From: Arcobacter venerupis
GTDB lineage: Bacteria; Campylobacterota; Campylobacteria; Campylobacterales; Arcobacteraceae
Reading direction: 5' to 3'
Length of the DNA stretch: 64,000 nucleotides
Assembly: GCF_013201665.1 (NCBI RefSeq)
Contig: NZ_CP053840.1
Coordinates: forward strand, 1,798,001 to 1,862,000
Part shown: one piece after another, positions 7,663-15,934 of the stretch
Position numbering within the stretch: the first letter of the stretch is position 1
Layout of the letters: each line of letters opens with the position of its first letter
Program-made: the position numbers and the translations under genes
The notes under the pieces: generated by a model
Told to the model about the DNA's origin: nothing
Seen by the model: only the letters and a program-made list of their open reading frames with translations
Databases searched by the model: none

Positions 7663-8664
7663 TTAACATTTATAACTCATAGGCTGATAGTTTAAACCTA
7701 AATATTCACTTTGTTCACCACTTATTTTAAATCCAAAAGATTCATATGTTTTTATTGAAAAAAGCGAAGCATTTACGCTCATATTTGAAACATCAAAATG
7801 CTCGTTTATGTATTGCCAAAGTTTTTTTGCAATGCCTTTTTTATGATATTTTTCATCAACAAAAAGATGAAAAAGATGATTTTTATTTTTGATTGTTATA
7901 AATCCCACAATTTTATTTTCGATTACATAAATAAAATACTCGTATTCATCACTTAAAATTCTTTCTTTAAAGCTCTCTTCTAAAAGTTCATCTTCAAACC
8001 ATTTTGGTACTTCTTTTTCAAAGATATAACTTGTTAATTCATTTGTTATTTGGCTTAATCTTAGAGCATCAAAAGTTTTTGCTTTTCCTATAAAATGGCT
8101 AACATTTGGAAAAATATTTATCATTTCATCATAAGTTTTATTTTTTTTCAAAGCTTCAATTACAACATCTAAAGGTTTAGAATAAATATTTGGCAAATCA
8201 AACTCATCTTTTTCTAGTTTGAAAGCAAGTTCTTCAAAAGGTGGATTAAACTGGGCATTTACGCCCTCTTTATTTCCTCTTGCATCTATTTTATACCAAC
8301 CATAATTTTTCAAATAAATTGCATTTAAACCATGTAAACAATAAATATCTTTTTTATATTCACTACAAGATAATCTTTGATAACAAAACCCAGCAGGAAT
8401 ACCATTTGCTCTTAAAAGTGCAGCTAAAAGATGAGATTTTGCATAACACCAACCAGTTTTATATTTTAATACATCGCTAGCTTTACAAGTTGTAATTTCA
8501 TCTTTGAAATCACCACTATGATTGATATTATCTCTTACATAAGTAAAACAATTTTTTGCTATTTCTTCATCTGTTTTACAATCTTTTGATAACTCAAAAG
8601 CAAGATTAAAAACTTCTTCATTTTTAAAATCTATAATTTCTGTTTCTTCTAAATAGTTTTTCAT
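7663..8664 (-). CDS. Transglutaminase-like cysteine protein fused to a GNAT acetyltransferase
   Basis: The 333-residue protein has two domains. Residues 30-140 form a transglutaminase/protease-like core with the triad Cys73 (KTGWCYAKSH), His111 (LHGLNAIYL) and Asp127 (WYKIDARGN). Residues about 196-333 form a GNAT domain with the acetyl-CoA loop in FVDEKYHKKGIAKKLW and the usual C-terminal YESFGFK. A linker (about 145-190) joins them. It could cleave or transfer an amide and acetylate the product, but the substrate is unknown. Its ATG overlaps the chorismate mutase stop codon (ATGA), so the two are translationally coupled. The reading frame is continuous across the junction, so this is a real fusion. 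Confidence 0.85.
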   Translation of the reverse strand: MKNYLEETEIIDFKNEEVFNLAFELSKDCKTDEEIAKNCFTYVRDNINHSGDFKDEITTCKASDVLKYKTGWCYAKSHLLAALLRANGIPAGFCYQRLSCSEYKKDIYCLHGLNAIYLKNYGWYKIDARGNKEGVNAQFNPPFEELAFKLEKDEFDLPNIYSKPLDVVIEALKKNKTYDEMINIFPNVSHFIGKAKTFDALRLSQITNELTSYIFEKEVPKWFEDELLEESFKERILSDEYEYFIYVIENKIVGFITIKNKNHLFHLFVDEKYHKKGIAKKLWQYINEHFDVSNMSVNASLFSIKTYESFGFKISGEQSEYLGLNYQPMSYKC

Positions 8665-8948
8665 TTTAACTTTTCAAACTCTTTCATCTCTGCATTTATA
8701 AAACTATCAATCATACTTCTATAAACATTTTCCACAACTTCTTCATTTGCACCAGTTGATTTTGCTAAATCTTTTACTTTATTGATAACTTCTTCCACTC
8801 TTTTTGGTGCTTTTACAGCATCGCTATCTTTTTTGAACTTTGCTGCTTGTTTTACAAATTCACCTCTTTGGGCTATTAGTTTTACTATTTGTTCATCAAT
8901 GTTATTTATATTATTTCTAACTTCATCTATTGAATTACATTCAATCAT
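8661..8948 (-). CDS. Stand-alone AroQ-type chorismate mutase
   Basis: The 95-residue all-helical protein fits the AroQ fold. It has DEVRNNINNIDEQIVKLIAQR with the conserved Arg and IDxxI/L pattern, then KAPKRVEEVINKVKDLAKS and a third helix with VYRSMIDSFINAEM. It should convert chorismate to prephenate, feeding Phe/Tyr or a secondary pathway. There is no fused prephenate dehydratase, unlike the common PheA. It overlaps the downstream transglutaminase-GNAT gene by 4 nt, an unusual partner, and follows the second Cass2-like gene by 13 nt. Confidence 0.85.
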   Translation of the reverse strand: MIECNSIDEVRNNINNIDEQIVKLIAQRGEFVKQAAKFKKDSDAVKAPKRVEEVINKVKDLAKSTGANEEVVENVYRSMIDSFINAEMKEFEKLK

Positions 8949-8961
8949 TTTCTATTTTCCT

Positions 8962-9405
8962 CTATTTTATAGAAACGTAAATCTCTATCTCATCTTCTTT
9001 TGCATATTTTTCAAAATCTATTTCAAAAGCTCTTTCATATTCGCTATTTTTTTCAAAATAATCCCAAATTTCTTCCCATAATTCAACTACAACCATTGGA
9101 AGTTCCCCTTGTTTTGTGAAAACTAAATATTTTTTATCTTCAATTACTATGGCATTTTTTGGTTTTGTAACTTCAACTCCAACAGTTACTTTGTAGTTTC
9201 CGCTTGCATCTGACTCGTAGTTGCTATAAACTCCATACATAAAATCACTGTTTGCTTTATCGAAAGTTTTTTTATAAACATCATTTGCAAAATATTCTTC
9301 CCAAAGTTGTGCTATTTTGCCATTTTCTTCACTCATTTCAAATTCATTGTTTGTAACTACACTGATACCTGAAATCATTAGTTTTTTTACTCTTGTAACT
9401 TTCAT
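8962..9405 (-). CDS. Cass2/GyrI-like effector-binding domain protein (copy 2)
   Basis: The 147-residue protein is a paralogue of the one at 6279-6725. It has SGISVVTNNEF, IAQLWEEYFAND, YGVYSNYESD, VTVGVEVTKPKNAI, a Trp-rich WEEIWDYFEKN segment and EDEIEIYVSIK. It is a free-standing small-molecule-binding domain with no helix-turn-helix. It heads a compact minus-strand operon with chorismate mutase and the transglutaminase-GNAT fusion. The ATG follows AAATAAAGAGTAAAA; upstream is a 78-nt divergent promoter region shared with the ABC gene. Function beyond ligand binding cannot be stated. Confidence 0.82.
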   Translation of the reverse strand: MKVTRVKKLMISGISVVTNNEFEMSEENGKIAQLWEEYFANDVYKKTFDKANSDFMYGVYSNYESDASGNYKVTVGVEVTKPKNAIVIEDKKYLVFTKQGELPMVVVELWEEIWDYFEKNSEYERAFEIDFEKYAKEDEIEIYVSIK

Positions 9406-9498
9406 TTTTACTCTTTATTTTGTAGATTTTATTAATTTTAAGATTATATTAAACATTTGCTAGTAGTATCTTAAAAAACGTAAATGTTAGGAAAAAAT

Positions 9499-10287
9499 AT
9501 GAATATTATTGATTTTGAAAATATAAATGTAGGATATGACGAAAAAATTATATTAAAAGATATAACTCTAAAAATAAAAGAAAAAGAACACTGGGCAATA
9601 CTTGGAGCAAATGGAAGTGGGAAATCAACTTTGATGAAACTAATCCAATCAGAAATCCATCCAAGAAGAACAAATGAATTTAAAAAAGAGATTTTAGGAA
9701 AAGCAACTTACTCTATTTCTGATTTAAAAAAACAATTAGGAATCATCACAAATGATTTACACAACTATATTGCAACTCAAGGTTATTTTCTAAGTGGATA
9801 TATCGTTGTTTTAAGTGGTCACTATAGCTCTCTTGGAGTTTTTAAACATCAAGATTTTACAGAAGCTCAACACGAAAAAGCAAGAGAGACTATGAAGTAT
9901 TTGGAGATTGAACATCTAGCAGATAAATATGTTCAAGAAATGTCAACGGGGGAGCTGAGAAAATGTATAGTTGCAAGGGCATTAATCCACGACCCAAAAG
10001 CTTTCATCCTTGATGAACCGACTGTTGGACTTGATATAAAAGCGCAAATAAATTTTATTAAAATGATTCAAAAGCTATCAAAAAATTGCTCAATAATCCT
10101 TGTAACGCATCACTTAGAAGAGATTTTTGAAGAGATACAAAATGTGGCTTTGATTTATGATAATACAATCTATAAAAGCGGGAAAAAAGAGGATATTTTA
10201 ACAAGTGAAAATCTATCAGAAATATTTGATACAAATGTACATATCAATATGAAAAATAATAGATATTATGTGGAAGAGATTTTCTAA
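9499..10287 (+). CDS. ABC transporter ATP-binding protein, ModF/YlmA-like
   Basis: The 262-residue protein has a single ABC domain: Walker A GANGSGKST (36-44), a family-type region (KKQLGIITNDLHNYIAT, then SGHYSSLGVF), signature MSTGELRK, Walker B AFILDEPTVGLD and switch His in VTHHLEEI. The region after Walker A resembles the iron/molybdate-type stand-alone ATPases such as YlmA. No permease or binding protein lies nearby, so its partner is elsewhere or it acts alone. I chose the ATG at 9499, 7 nt after AGGA, over an in-frame ATG at 9484. Confidence 0.85.
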   Translation: MNIIDFENINVGYDEKIILKDITLKIKEKEHWAILGANGSGKSTLMKLIQSEIHPRRTNEFKKEILGKATYSISDLKKQLGIITNDLHNYIATQGYFLSGYIVVLSGHYSSLGVFKHQDFTEAQHEKARETMKYLEIEHLADKYVQEMSTGELRKCIVARALIHDPKAFILDEPTVGLDIKAQINFIKMIQKLSKNCSIILVTHHLEEIFEEIQNVALIYDNTIYKSGKKEDILTSENLSEIFDTNVHINMKNNRYYVEEIF

Positions 10288-10336
10288 TTTATTAAGAAAA
10301 TTTAATGTTGAAAAAAAATTATTTTAGGATTTAATT

Positions 10337-10435
10337 GTGTCAGATTTACAAAATGAACTTATAGGATTTGTTATTGTTGCAATAGTTGTAATTGCTTTGG
10401 CTTTTTTAACTCAAAAATTACAAAATAGAAATTAG
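10337..10435 (+). CDS. Candidate 32-residue single-span membrane micro-protein
   Basis: A GTG start 7 nt after AGGA (10326-10329) opens a 32-codon frame. It has a short acidic N-terminus (SDLQNELI), a hydrophobic span GFVIVAIVVIALAFL and a basic tail QKLQNRN, the shape of a typical bacterial membrane micro-protein. It lies 49 nt downstream of the ABC ATPase on the same strand. The tail charge predicts the C-terminus inside. I do not recognise a family. Confidence 0.5.
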   Translation: MSDLQNELIGFVIVAIVVIALAFLTQKLQNRN

Positions 10436-10527
10436 ATGACAAAGTATGATTTAAGTATTTAATTAAGTCATTCACCTGATTTTTAATAAGGAGATTTGAA
10501 ATTATATATATTCTATTGTAATAATTA

Positions 10528-11886
10528 TTAAAAATCGAAATATATAAACTTCTCAGATTCTTCACTTGAACTACCAAGTACAATAGCAATTATCCAAATC
10601 ATAAGTAAAAATAAGAAGAGATATTTTTTGTTAATTTGGTTTGTTATTTTTTCCACACGACTAAATTGATCAAAATAATGACTCATAAAAAATATAGTTA
10701 TTAAAATAATAGGAAAAATATACTCTTTTAAGGCAAATATATTAAAAGTACTCCAATTTATTGCTTGAGCACACACATCCATAGCATTCGATAAGTCAGT
10801 TGATCTAAATAGAATAGTTGAAAAAACCCACCAATGAAAAGTTAGAAAAATTTTTAATGCTGTAGGAAAAGGAATTTTAATTCTTTTTATTCGTAATAAA
10901 TTTGTAATTGCGACAAGAAGACCATTCAAAAATCCCCAAAGTATAAAATTCCAACTTGCACCATGCCAAAAACCACAAACAGTCATAGTAAAGAGCGCCG
11001 CAAAAAAGTGTAACTGTATGTTTGTTTTTCTACCTGCAATTGGGAAATATATATAATCTCTAAACCAAGTTGAAAGAGTGATATGCCACTTTCTCCATAT
11101 ATCAGGTACAGTTGTAGCTAAATAAGGGCGATCAAAATTAATAGGTAATTTAATTCCAAAAAAAAGCGCAAGACCAATAGCCATATCACTATATCCACTA
11201 AAATCACAATATATTTGAACGCTAAATCCATATATAGCTATCAACCATTCATGATATAAAGCAGTTGTGGGACTAGCATACACAGAATCAACATAAGGAG
11301 CAAGTTGGTCTGCAAATATTAATTTCTTAGCTAACCCAATAGTGAAAATTGTTATAGCTAATATACGCATTTTATTTGTAACTATTGGAAGATTTTTTAG
11401 TTGAGGGATGAGTTCACTTGGTCTTAAAATAGGTCCAGCTATTAATTGTGGGAAAAATAGAATATATCCTAGTAATATATTAAAATTTTTTTCTATAGGA
11501 TATCTTTTCTTTGAAACATCTATTATATAAGATATCAATGTAAAAGTTATAAAAGAAATACCTAAAGGTAAAGATAAATTTACGGTATTCGTATTAAAAA
11601 TAAAATTAAAATATTTAAAATATATTAAAGGAACTGAAACAAGAAATATAGATAGGAAGAGTGTTATTCTATTGATATATGGACTTGAAGCATTAATATA
11701 AAAAGCGCAAATGTAAGCCAATAACGTAAGTACTACAGGGAAAAGACTATAATAATAATTCCAATATCCATAAAAAAAAAGACTAAATAAAACTATGATA
11801 GTAAGCTTGAATTTTTTTGGTGCTAAAAACCAAGCTAATAGATAAACTATAAAAAAATAAAAAAAATCTAAAGAACTAAATAACAC
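10528..11886 (-). CDS. MBOAT-family O-acyltransferase, AlgI/DltB-like
   Basis: The 452-residue polytopic protein has about 11 hydrophobic segments and the AlgI/DltB signatures. These are YFKYFNF, PLGISFITF, the PQLIAGPILRP loop, CDFSGYSDMAIG, the cytoplasmic RKWHITLSTWFRDYIYFP and the catalytic His308 in CGFWHGASWNFILWG. MBOAT proteins transfer acyl groups, usually acetyl, onto surface polysaccharides or teichoic acids. It is the last gene of the SxtJ-carbamoyltransferase-SGNH operon. AlgI-like proteins commonly work with SGNH partners such as AlgJ/AlgX, and two lie directly upstream here. The acceptor substrate is unknown, since no glycosyltransferase is present in the window. Confidence 0.92.
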   Translation of the reverse strand: MLFSSLDFFYFFIVYLLAWFLAPKKFKLTIIVLFSLFFYGYWNYYYSLFPVVLTLLAYICAFYINASSPYINRITLFLSIFLVSVPLIYFKYFNFIFNTNTVNLSLPLGISFITFTLISYIIDVSKKRYPIEKNFNILLGYILFFPQLIAGPILRPSELIPQLKNLPIVTNKMRILAITIFTIGLAKKLIFADQLAPYVDSVYASPTTALYHEWLIAIYGFSVQIYCDFSGYSDMAIGLALFFGIKLPINFDRPYLATTVPDIWRKWHITLSTWFRDYIYFPIAGRKTNIQLHFFAALFTMTVCGFWHGASWNFILWGFLNGLLVAITNLLRIKRIKIPFPTALKIFLTFHWWVFSTILFRSTDLSNAMDVCAQAINWSTFNIFALKEYIFPIILITIFFMSHYFDQFSRVEKITNQINKKYLFLFLLMIWIIAIVLGSSSEESEKFIYFDF

Positions 11887-11894
11887 CTATATAC

Positions 11895-12854
11895 TCAATT
11901 ATTAAGATTATTGTTTATTAAATAGGGATAAATAGCATCAGCCATAATTTCATGCGCTTTCTTATTAGGATGAGGGTCTGTTTTCATCACCCACAGCTCT
12001 GAAGACTTATATTTATTCTCAAAAGAATCTAATAAATCTATATATGTAAAGTTTCTTTCTATTGCAATTTCTTTCATTATATTGTGAATGTTTTTAAATT
12101 TATAATTAGTAATATCATGAATATCAGGTGTCATTACAAAATAAATATTAATATTATTCTTTTTTGCGTAATTACTAAGTTTATCTAAAGAATTTAACAT
12201 TAAATTAAAACCTTTACTATCTTTTTCATATAGATTATTGTAATAATCTTCAATTGAAAAACTTTTATAATTTATTCGATTTATCAAATCCCAAAGTGTA
12301 ACAGCTAATTCACTATTTCGTAAAAACCAATTCCCTGAGTTAGCTTTTAATATTTCAACATCATTTAAAAAATAATGAATAACTATATCAGTAGGATGTA
12401 ATATTTCTAATTTAGTAAAAAATAGTTCAGTATACCGACTAGTGTTATAGTTACCTATACCTGCGTTCAAAACTTCTACATTTTCGCCAAGTTTTTCATC
12501 TAGAAGAGAAGTCATGGTTTCTTCTTCTTTCACTCCCCATCCTAATGTTGCAGAGCTCCCTAGAAAAAGTATTCTTCTTTTATTTTCACTTTTTTCATTT
12601 ATATCTGGACCTCTAAGACCGAAATTATTAGTTCTTATTACTACAGATTGCAAAGTTGCCTGAGCAGAATTTTTATGCTCATGCCCTAATTCTAGATTAT
12701 TACTATTAACTTTTAGTTCTTTTGCATATTTCCACATCTCGATGTTATAATTTTTCATATCAGAATTTTTAATTCTTAAAATTCCTTCAATTCCAAGAAG
12801 CATAAGTATTAAAGTAAAAATAAAAATAATTGAATTAACTAAAACATATTTCAT
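11895..12854 (-). CDS. Membrane-anchored SGNH/GDSL hydrolase-like protein
   Basis: The 319-residue protein has an N-terminal membrane anchor (about residues 5-25) and an exported SGNH domain. Block I is RILFLGSSATLGWG (Ser101, GSS in place of GDS), block II is NAGIGNYNTSR (Gly133), block III is YFLND (Asn164) and block V is KTDPHPNKKAH (Asp293, His295). All four SGNH residues are present, so it is probably an active esterase or O-acyltransferase. Its ATG overlaps the stop codon of the preceding SGNH gene by 1 nt, and the MBOAT gene follows after 8 nt. The likely role is to accept acyl groups from the MBOAT channel and place them on an exported substrate. Confidence 0.87.
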   Translation of the reverse strand: MKYVLVNSIIFIFTLILMLLGIEGILRIKNSDMKNYNIEMWKYAKELKVNSNNLELGHEHKNSAQATLQSVVIRTNNFGLRGPDINEKSENKRRILFLGSSATLGWGVKEEETMTSLLDEKLGENVEVLNAGIGNYNTSRYTELFFTKLEILHPTDIVIHYFLNDVEILKANSGNWFLRNSELAVTLWDLINRINYKSFSIEDYYNNLYEKDSKGFNLMLNSLDKLSNYAKKNNINIYFVMTPDIHDITNYKFKNIHNIMKEIAIERNFTYIDLLDSFENKYKSSELWVMKTDPHPNKKAHEIMADAIYPYLINNNLNN

Positions 12855-13942
12855 TATTTGTTTCCTTTAGAAAGTATATTATCGAGTCTTTTTTTAAGTT
12901 CTGTAGCATAGATCAGATTTCCTTGATATGTATAATGAGAAAAATCACTATAACATTCTGATTTATCATTGAAAATATCTGATAAATCTATAAATTTAAT
13001 ATTAGGATATTCCTTCATATTTTTAATAATTAAAGAATACAGCTCTTTCATATATACAATTTCTTCTGATTTCTTTAAATCTTTTGTAGTTAAATTTTTT
13101 AAGATAGGTGTTCCAACAGACGCAATAGGTGGCAAAATTGCAATAAATTGATCATTCCTAGAAACAGCCAAACTATTTGCAATATTCCAAGTTTTTATTA
13201 TTTGATTAACTATGAAGGCAATTTTTTCTTTATCCATTTCAAAATTTATATCTTCATTTTCTTTTTTTGAGAATTTTGGGTTAATCTTTGATATAAATTC
13301 ATTTAAAGGATTTATCAAATAACTAAATGTTAAAGGGGAATTTAATTTTATACTTTCGTCTATATTTTTTGCATAGCTTGTACGTAATTTTAATTCTTTT
13401 TGAGTATTCATTAAGAATGCATCCATTGGTCCATCATTAAATAAAATAATATTTTTTCTAGAATCATCGTAGTCAACATATAAATTTATAAGTTTTTCTA
13501 ACGATTGTCTTACTGAGTATCCGATATCAGCATAATTTAGAGAGTACATATTATATTTTGTTGTGAATATAGATGGAATAGTTTTTTCATTGGTTACACC
13601 ATACCCCCATATTGTTGATGAGCCAAAAAAAAGATATTTTGGAGCATTTTTATCATCATTTGTAGGTAAACTTGTAAATCTATTTCCATCTTCTTGTATG
13701 GTAATAATTTTGCCATTAAAAGGGATAGGCTCTTTAACTACAAAATCTCGATATCTATATTGAACATTCCTATATTCTTTTAAAAATTCTTGTGAAATAT
13801 TTTTATTCTCTTTCGATTGAGGTAAAATGATTTTTATAAGTTGATATGTTTGAAAAGTTAATATAGGAATAAAAAATATACAACCAATGATAGTAAAAAA
13901 AATAACTAGATTTATAAAAAGTATTTTTAAAGATTCTTTCAT
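12854..13942 (-). CDS. Second membrane-anchored SGNH-like protein
   Basis: The 362-residue protein has one N-terminal membrane span (about 7-30) and an extracytoplasmic SGNH-like domain. It shows YLFFGSSTIWGYG (Ser109), an ADIGYSVRQS block, LFNDGPMDAF (Asn169) and a late DFSHYTYQGN with Asp and His near residues 332-335. It is divergent from its neighbour at 11895 but keeps the catalytic set, so it may act on a different position or acyl group. It sits between the carbamoyltransferase (3 nt upstream) and the first SGNH gene (1-nt overlap), so all are probably one transcript. Substrate unknown. Confidence 0.82.
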   Translation of the reverse strand: MKESLKILFINLVIFFTIIGCIFFIPILTFQTYQLIKIILPQSKENKNISQEFLKEYRNVQYRYRDFVVKEPIPFNGKIITIQEDGNRFTSLPTNDDKNAPKYLFFGSSTIWGYGVTNEKTIPSIFTTKYNMYSLNYADIGYSVRQSLEKLINLYVDYDDSRKNIILFNDGPMDAFLMNTQKELKLRTSYAKNIDESIKLNSPLTFSYLINPLNEFISKINPKFSKKENEDINFEMDKEKIAFIVNQIIKTWNIANSLAVSRNDQFIAILPPIASVGTPILKNLTTKDLKKSEEIVYMKELYSLIIKNMKEYPNIKFIDLSDIFNDKSECYSDFSHYTYQGNLIYATELKKRLDNILSKGNK

Positions 13943-13945
13943 AAA

Positions 13946-15778
13946 TTAATCTTCTAGTGCAAAGTTTTTTTGATTTAATATTGTTTTCACCTGTTGCTTA
14001 TTTTTTTGTAAATAAAAATTATTAATAACTAAAATATCCATGTCTGTACTAATAAAACATTCAAAAGCGTCCCTAGGTGTACAAACTATAGGTTCTCCTC
14101 TTACATTAAAAGAAGTATTCACCAATATTGGGCAACCAGTTAAATCGTTAAATGCACTAATTAAAGAGTGATATTTATGATTTGTTTCTTTGTGTACAGT
14201 TTGGAGTCTTGCACTGTTATCAATGTGTGTTACTGCAGGAATCTCAGATCTAACAATTTTTAGTTTGTTTAAACCTTCTATTTTTTTTTCATCTTGAGAG
14301 ATTTTTTTTAATTTATTTTCATTAACATTTGCTACAAAAAGCATATAAGGGCTAGAATCATCAAAATCAAACCATTCTTGTACATTTTCACTTAAAATTG
14401 ATGGAGCAAAAGGACGAAAACTTTCTCTATTTTTTATTTGTAAATTTAATCTTGATTGTATTTCAGGCATTAATGGATTTGCTAATATTGATCTATTGCC
14501 CAATGCTCTAGGTCCAAATTCCATTTTACCTTGAAACCATCCCACTGCTTTTCCATTTAATAAATCTTTTGCCACTTTTTGTATTAAATCTTTTTCTTCA
14601 AATATTTCATAAATTGCATTTAAAGGAGAGATTTCAGTTTCTATCTGCTTATCTGAAAAAGAAGGTCCCAAATAGGAACCTTTCATTGAGTCACCTTTTG
14701 TATATACGCGAGGATTCTTTAATTCAATATGCCAAGCTGCTAATGCCGCACCTATTGCTCCACCAGAGTCACCAGCAGCAGGTTGTATCCATATATTCTT
14801 AAATCTTTTATCTTTAAAAATTTTACCATTTGCCACACAATTTAATGCAACTCCACCAGCTAAACAAAGATTTTCAATCTTGTATGTATCTGCTAAATGA
14901 CGAGTTATCTTTAACATAATAGTTTCAGTAACAGATTGAATAGAAGCTGCAATATCCATATAAAATTGAGTCAATTCTTCATCTGGTTTTCGAGTAGGCA
15001 TAGAAAATAATTTACAAAAATTATTGTTTATCATTTTTAAATCTGTAGCATAACTAAAATATTTTTGATTTAATTTAAATGAGCCATCATCTTTCAAATC
15101 AATTAAATTATTTAATATTATATCTTCATATGCAGGTTTACCATAAGGTGCAAGACCCATTAGTTTATATTCTCCACTGTTAACTTTAAATCCACAATAA
15201 TATGTAAATGCGGAGTATAATAATCCCAAAGAATGTGGAAAATGAATCTCTTTGACTACATTTATGTTCGATTCTTTGCCAATAGCAATAGTACTAGTTA
15301 CCCATTCTCCTACTCCATCAACAACCAAAACTATTGCTTCTTTAAAATTTGATGGATAAAAAGCACTTGCTGCATGACTAAAATGATGTTCACTAAATAA
15401 AAGTTTTTTTTCATTAAAATTACTGTCTAATAACTTAAGTTCAGAAACTATATTTCTTTTTAGGAATAATTTTTCTTTTAGCCATAAAGGCATAGATACT
15501 ATAAACGACAAAAGTCCTCTTGGTACAAAAGATAAATAAGTTTCTAAAAGTCTTTCAAATTTAAGAAATGGCTTATCATAAAATACAATATAATCAATTT
15601 CAGAAATAGTTATATTTGAATCTCTTAATATATATTTAATTGAGTTTATAGGGAAAGAAGAGTCATTCTTTTTTCTTGTGAATCGTTCTTCTTGTACCGC
15701 TGAAATAATTTCACCATTTTTAATTAATGCTGCTGCACTATCATGATAATATGCAGAAATACCTAATATATAACTCAT
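13946..15778 (-). CDS. NodU/CmcH-family O-carbamoyltransferase
   Basis: The 610-residue protein begins with ILGISAYYHDSAAAL, the Kae1-like N-terminal domain of carbamoyltransferases. It continues with EERFTRKKND, the metal-binding HHFSHAASAFYPS, VVDGVGEW, LAGGVALNC and the C-terminal YrdC-like FQGKMEFGPRALGNRSILA and NTSFNVRGEPIV. Such enzymes (NodU, CmcH, TobZ, SxtI) use carbamoyl phosphate and ATP to carbamoylate a hydroxyl group. The ATG at 15778 lies 1 nt after the DUF5989 stop codon, so it is translationally coupled; an in-frame TTG at 15799 lies inside that gene. A carbamoyl-phosphate synthase gene (carB) lies nearby but is a housekeeping gene. Confidence 0.93.
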   Translation of the reverse strand: MSYILGISAYYHDSAAALIKNGEIISAVQEERFTRKKNDSSFPINSIKYILRDSNITISEIDYIVFYDKPFLKFERLLETYLSFVPRGLLSFIVSMPLWLKEKLFLKRNIVSELKLLDSNFNEKKLLFSEHHFSHAASAFYPSNFKEAIVLVVDGVGEWVTSTIAIGKESNINVVKEIHFPHSLGLLYSAFTYYCGFKVNSGEYKLMGLAPYGKPAYEDIILNNLIDLKDDGSFKLNQKYFSYATDLKMINNNFCKLFSMPTRKPDEELTQFYMDIAASIQSVTETIMLKITRHLADTYKIENLCLAGGVALNCVANGKIFKDKRFKNIWIQPAAGDSGGAIGAALAAWHIELKNPRVYTKGDSMKGSYLGPSFSDKQIETEISPLNAIYEIFEEKDLIQKVAKDLLNGKAVGWFQGKMEFGPRALGNRSILANPLMPEIQSRLNLQIKNRESFRPFAPSILSENVQEWFDFDDSSPYMLFVANVNENKLKKISQDEKKIEGLNKLKIVRSEIPAVTHIDNSARLQTVHKETNHKYHSLISAFNDLTGCPILVNTSFNVRGEPIVCTPRDAFECFISTDMDILVINNFYLQKNKQQVKTILNQKNFALED

Positions 15779-15779
15779 A

Positions 15780-15932
15780 TTAAAATAATGTATATACAAA
15801 AGGTGATATTACAGTTCCTTGAGAAAAAACAATAATAGAAGACATTAAAAGCATTATTATAATAATTGGTAATAACCAAAATTTTTTTCTTATTTTTAAA
15901 AAAAGCCATATTTCTTTAATAAAACTAATCAT
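15780..15932 (-). CDS. DUF5989-family membrane micro-protein
   Basis: A 50-residue single-span protein lies between the SxtJ-like gene and the carbamoyltransferase gene. It has an amphipathic N-terminus (ISFIKEIWLFLKIRKKFWLL), a hydrophobic segment (PIIIIMLLMSSIIVF) and the tail SQGTVISPFVYTLF. The RKKFWLLPI core and the SPF-YTLF ending are what I recognise as DUF5989. Family members sit next to SxtJ-like proteins and carbamoyltransferases in many bacteria. The ATG is 2 nt after the upstream stop, and the stop is 1 nt before the downstream ATG. The function is unknown; an adaptor that anchors the carbamoyltransferase at the membrane is my inference. Confidence 0.85.
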   Translation of the reverse strand: MISFIKEIWLFLKIRKKFWLLPIIIIMLLMSSIIVFSQGTVISPFVYTLF

Positions 15933-15934
15933 AA

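Noticed and set aside
10371-10589. 72-codon minus-strand frame between the ABC and MBOAT genes
   Set aside because: It overlaps the MBOAT 3' end in another frame and covers the 32-codon candidate on the opposite strand. It has no domain and no ribosome site.
12000-14000. CRISPR array or other tandem repeats in the A/T-rich stretches
   Set aside because: I saw no regularly spaced repeats anywhere in the window; the repetitive look in places comes from A/T-rich codons.
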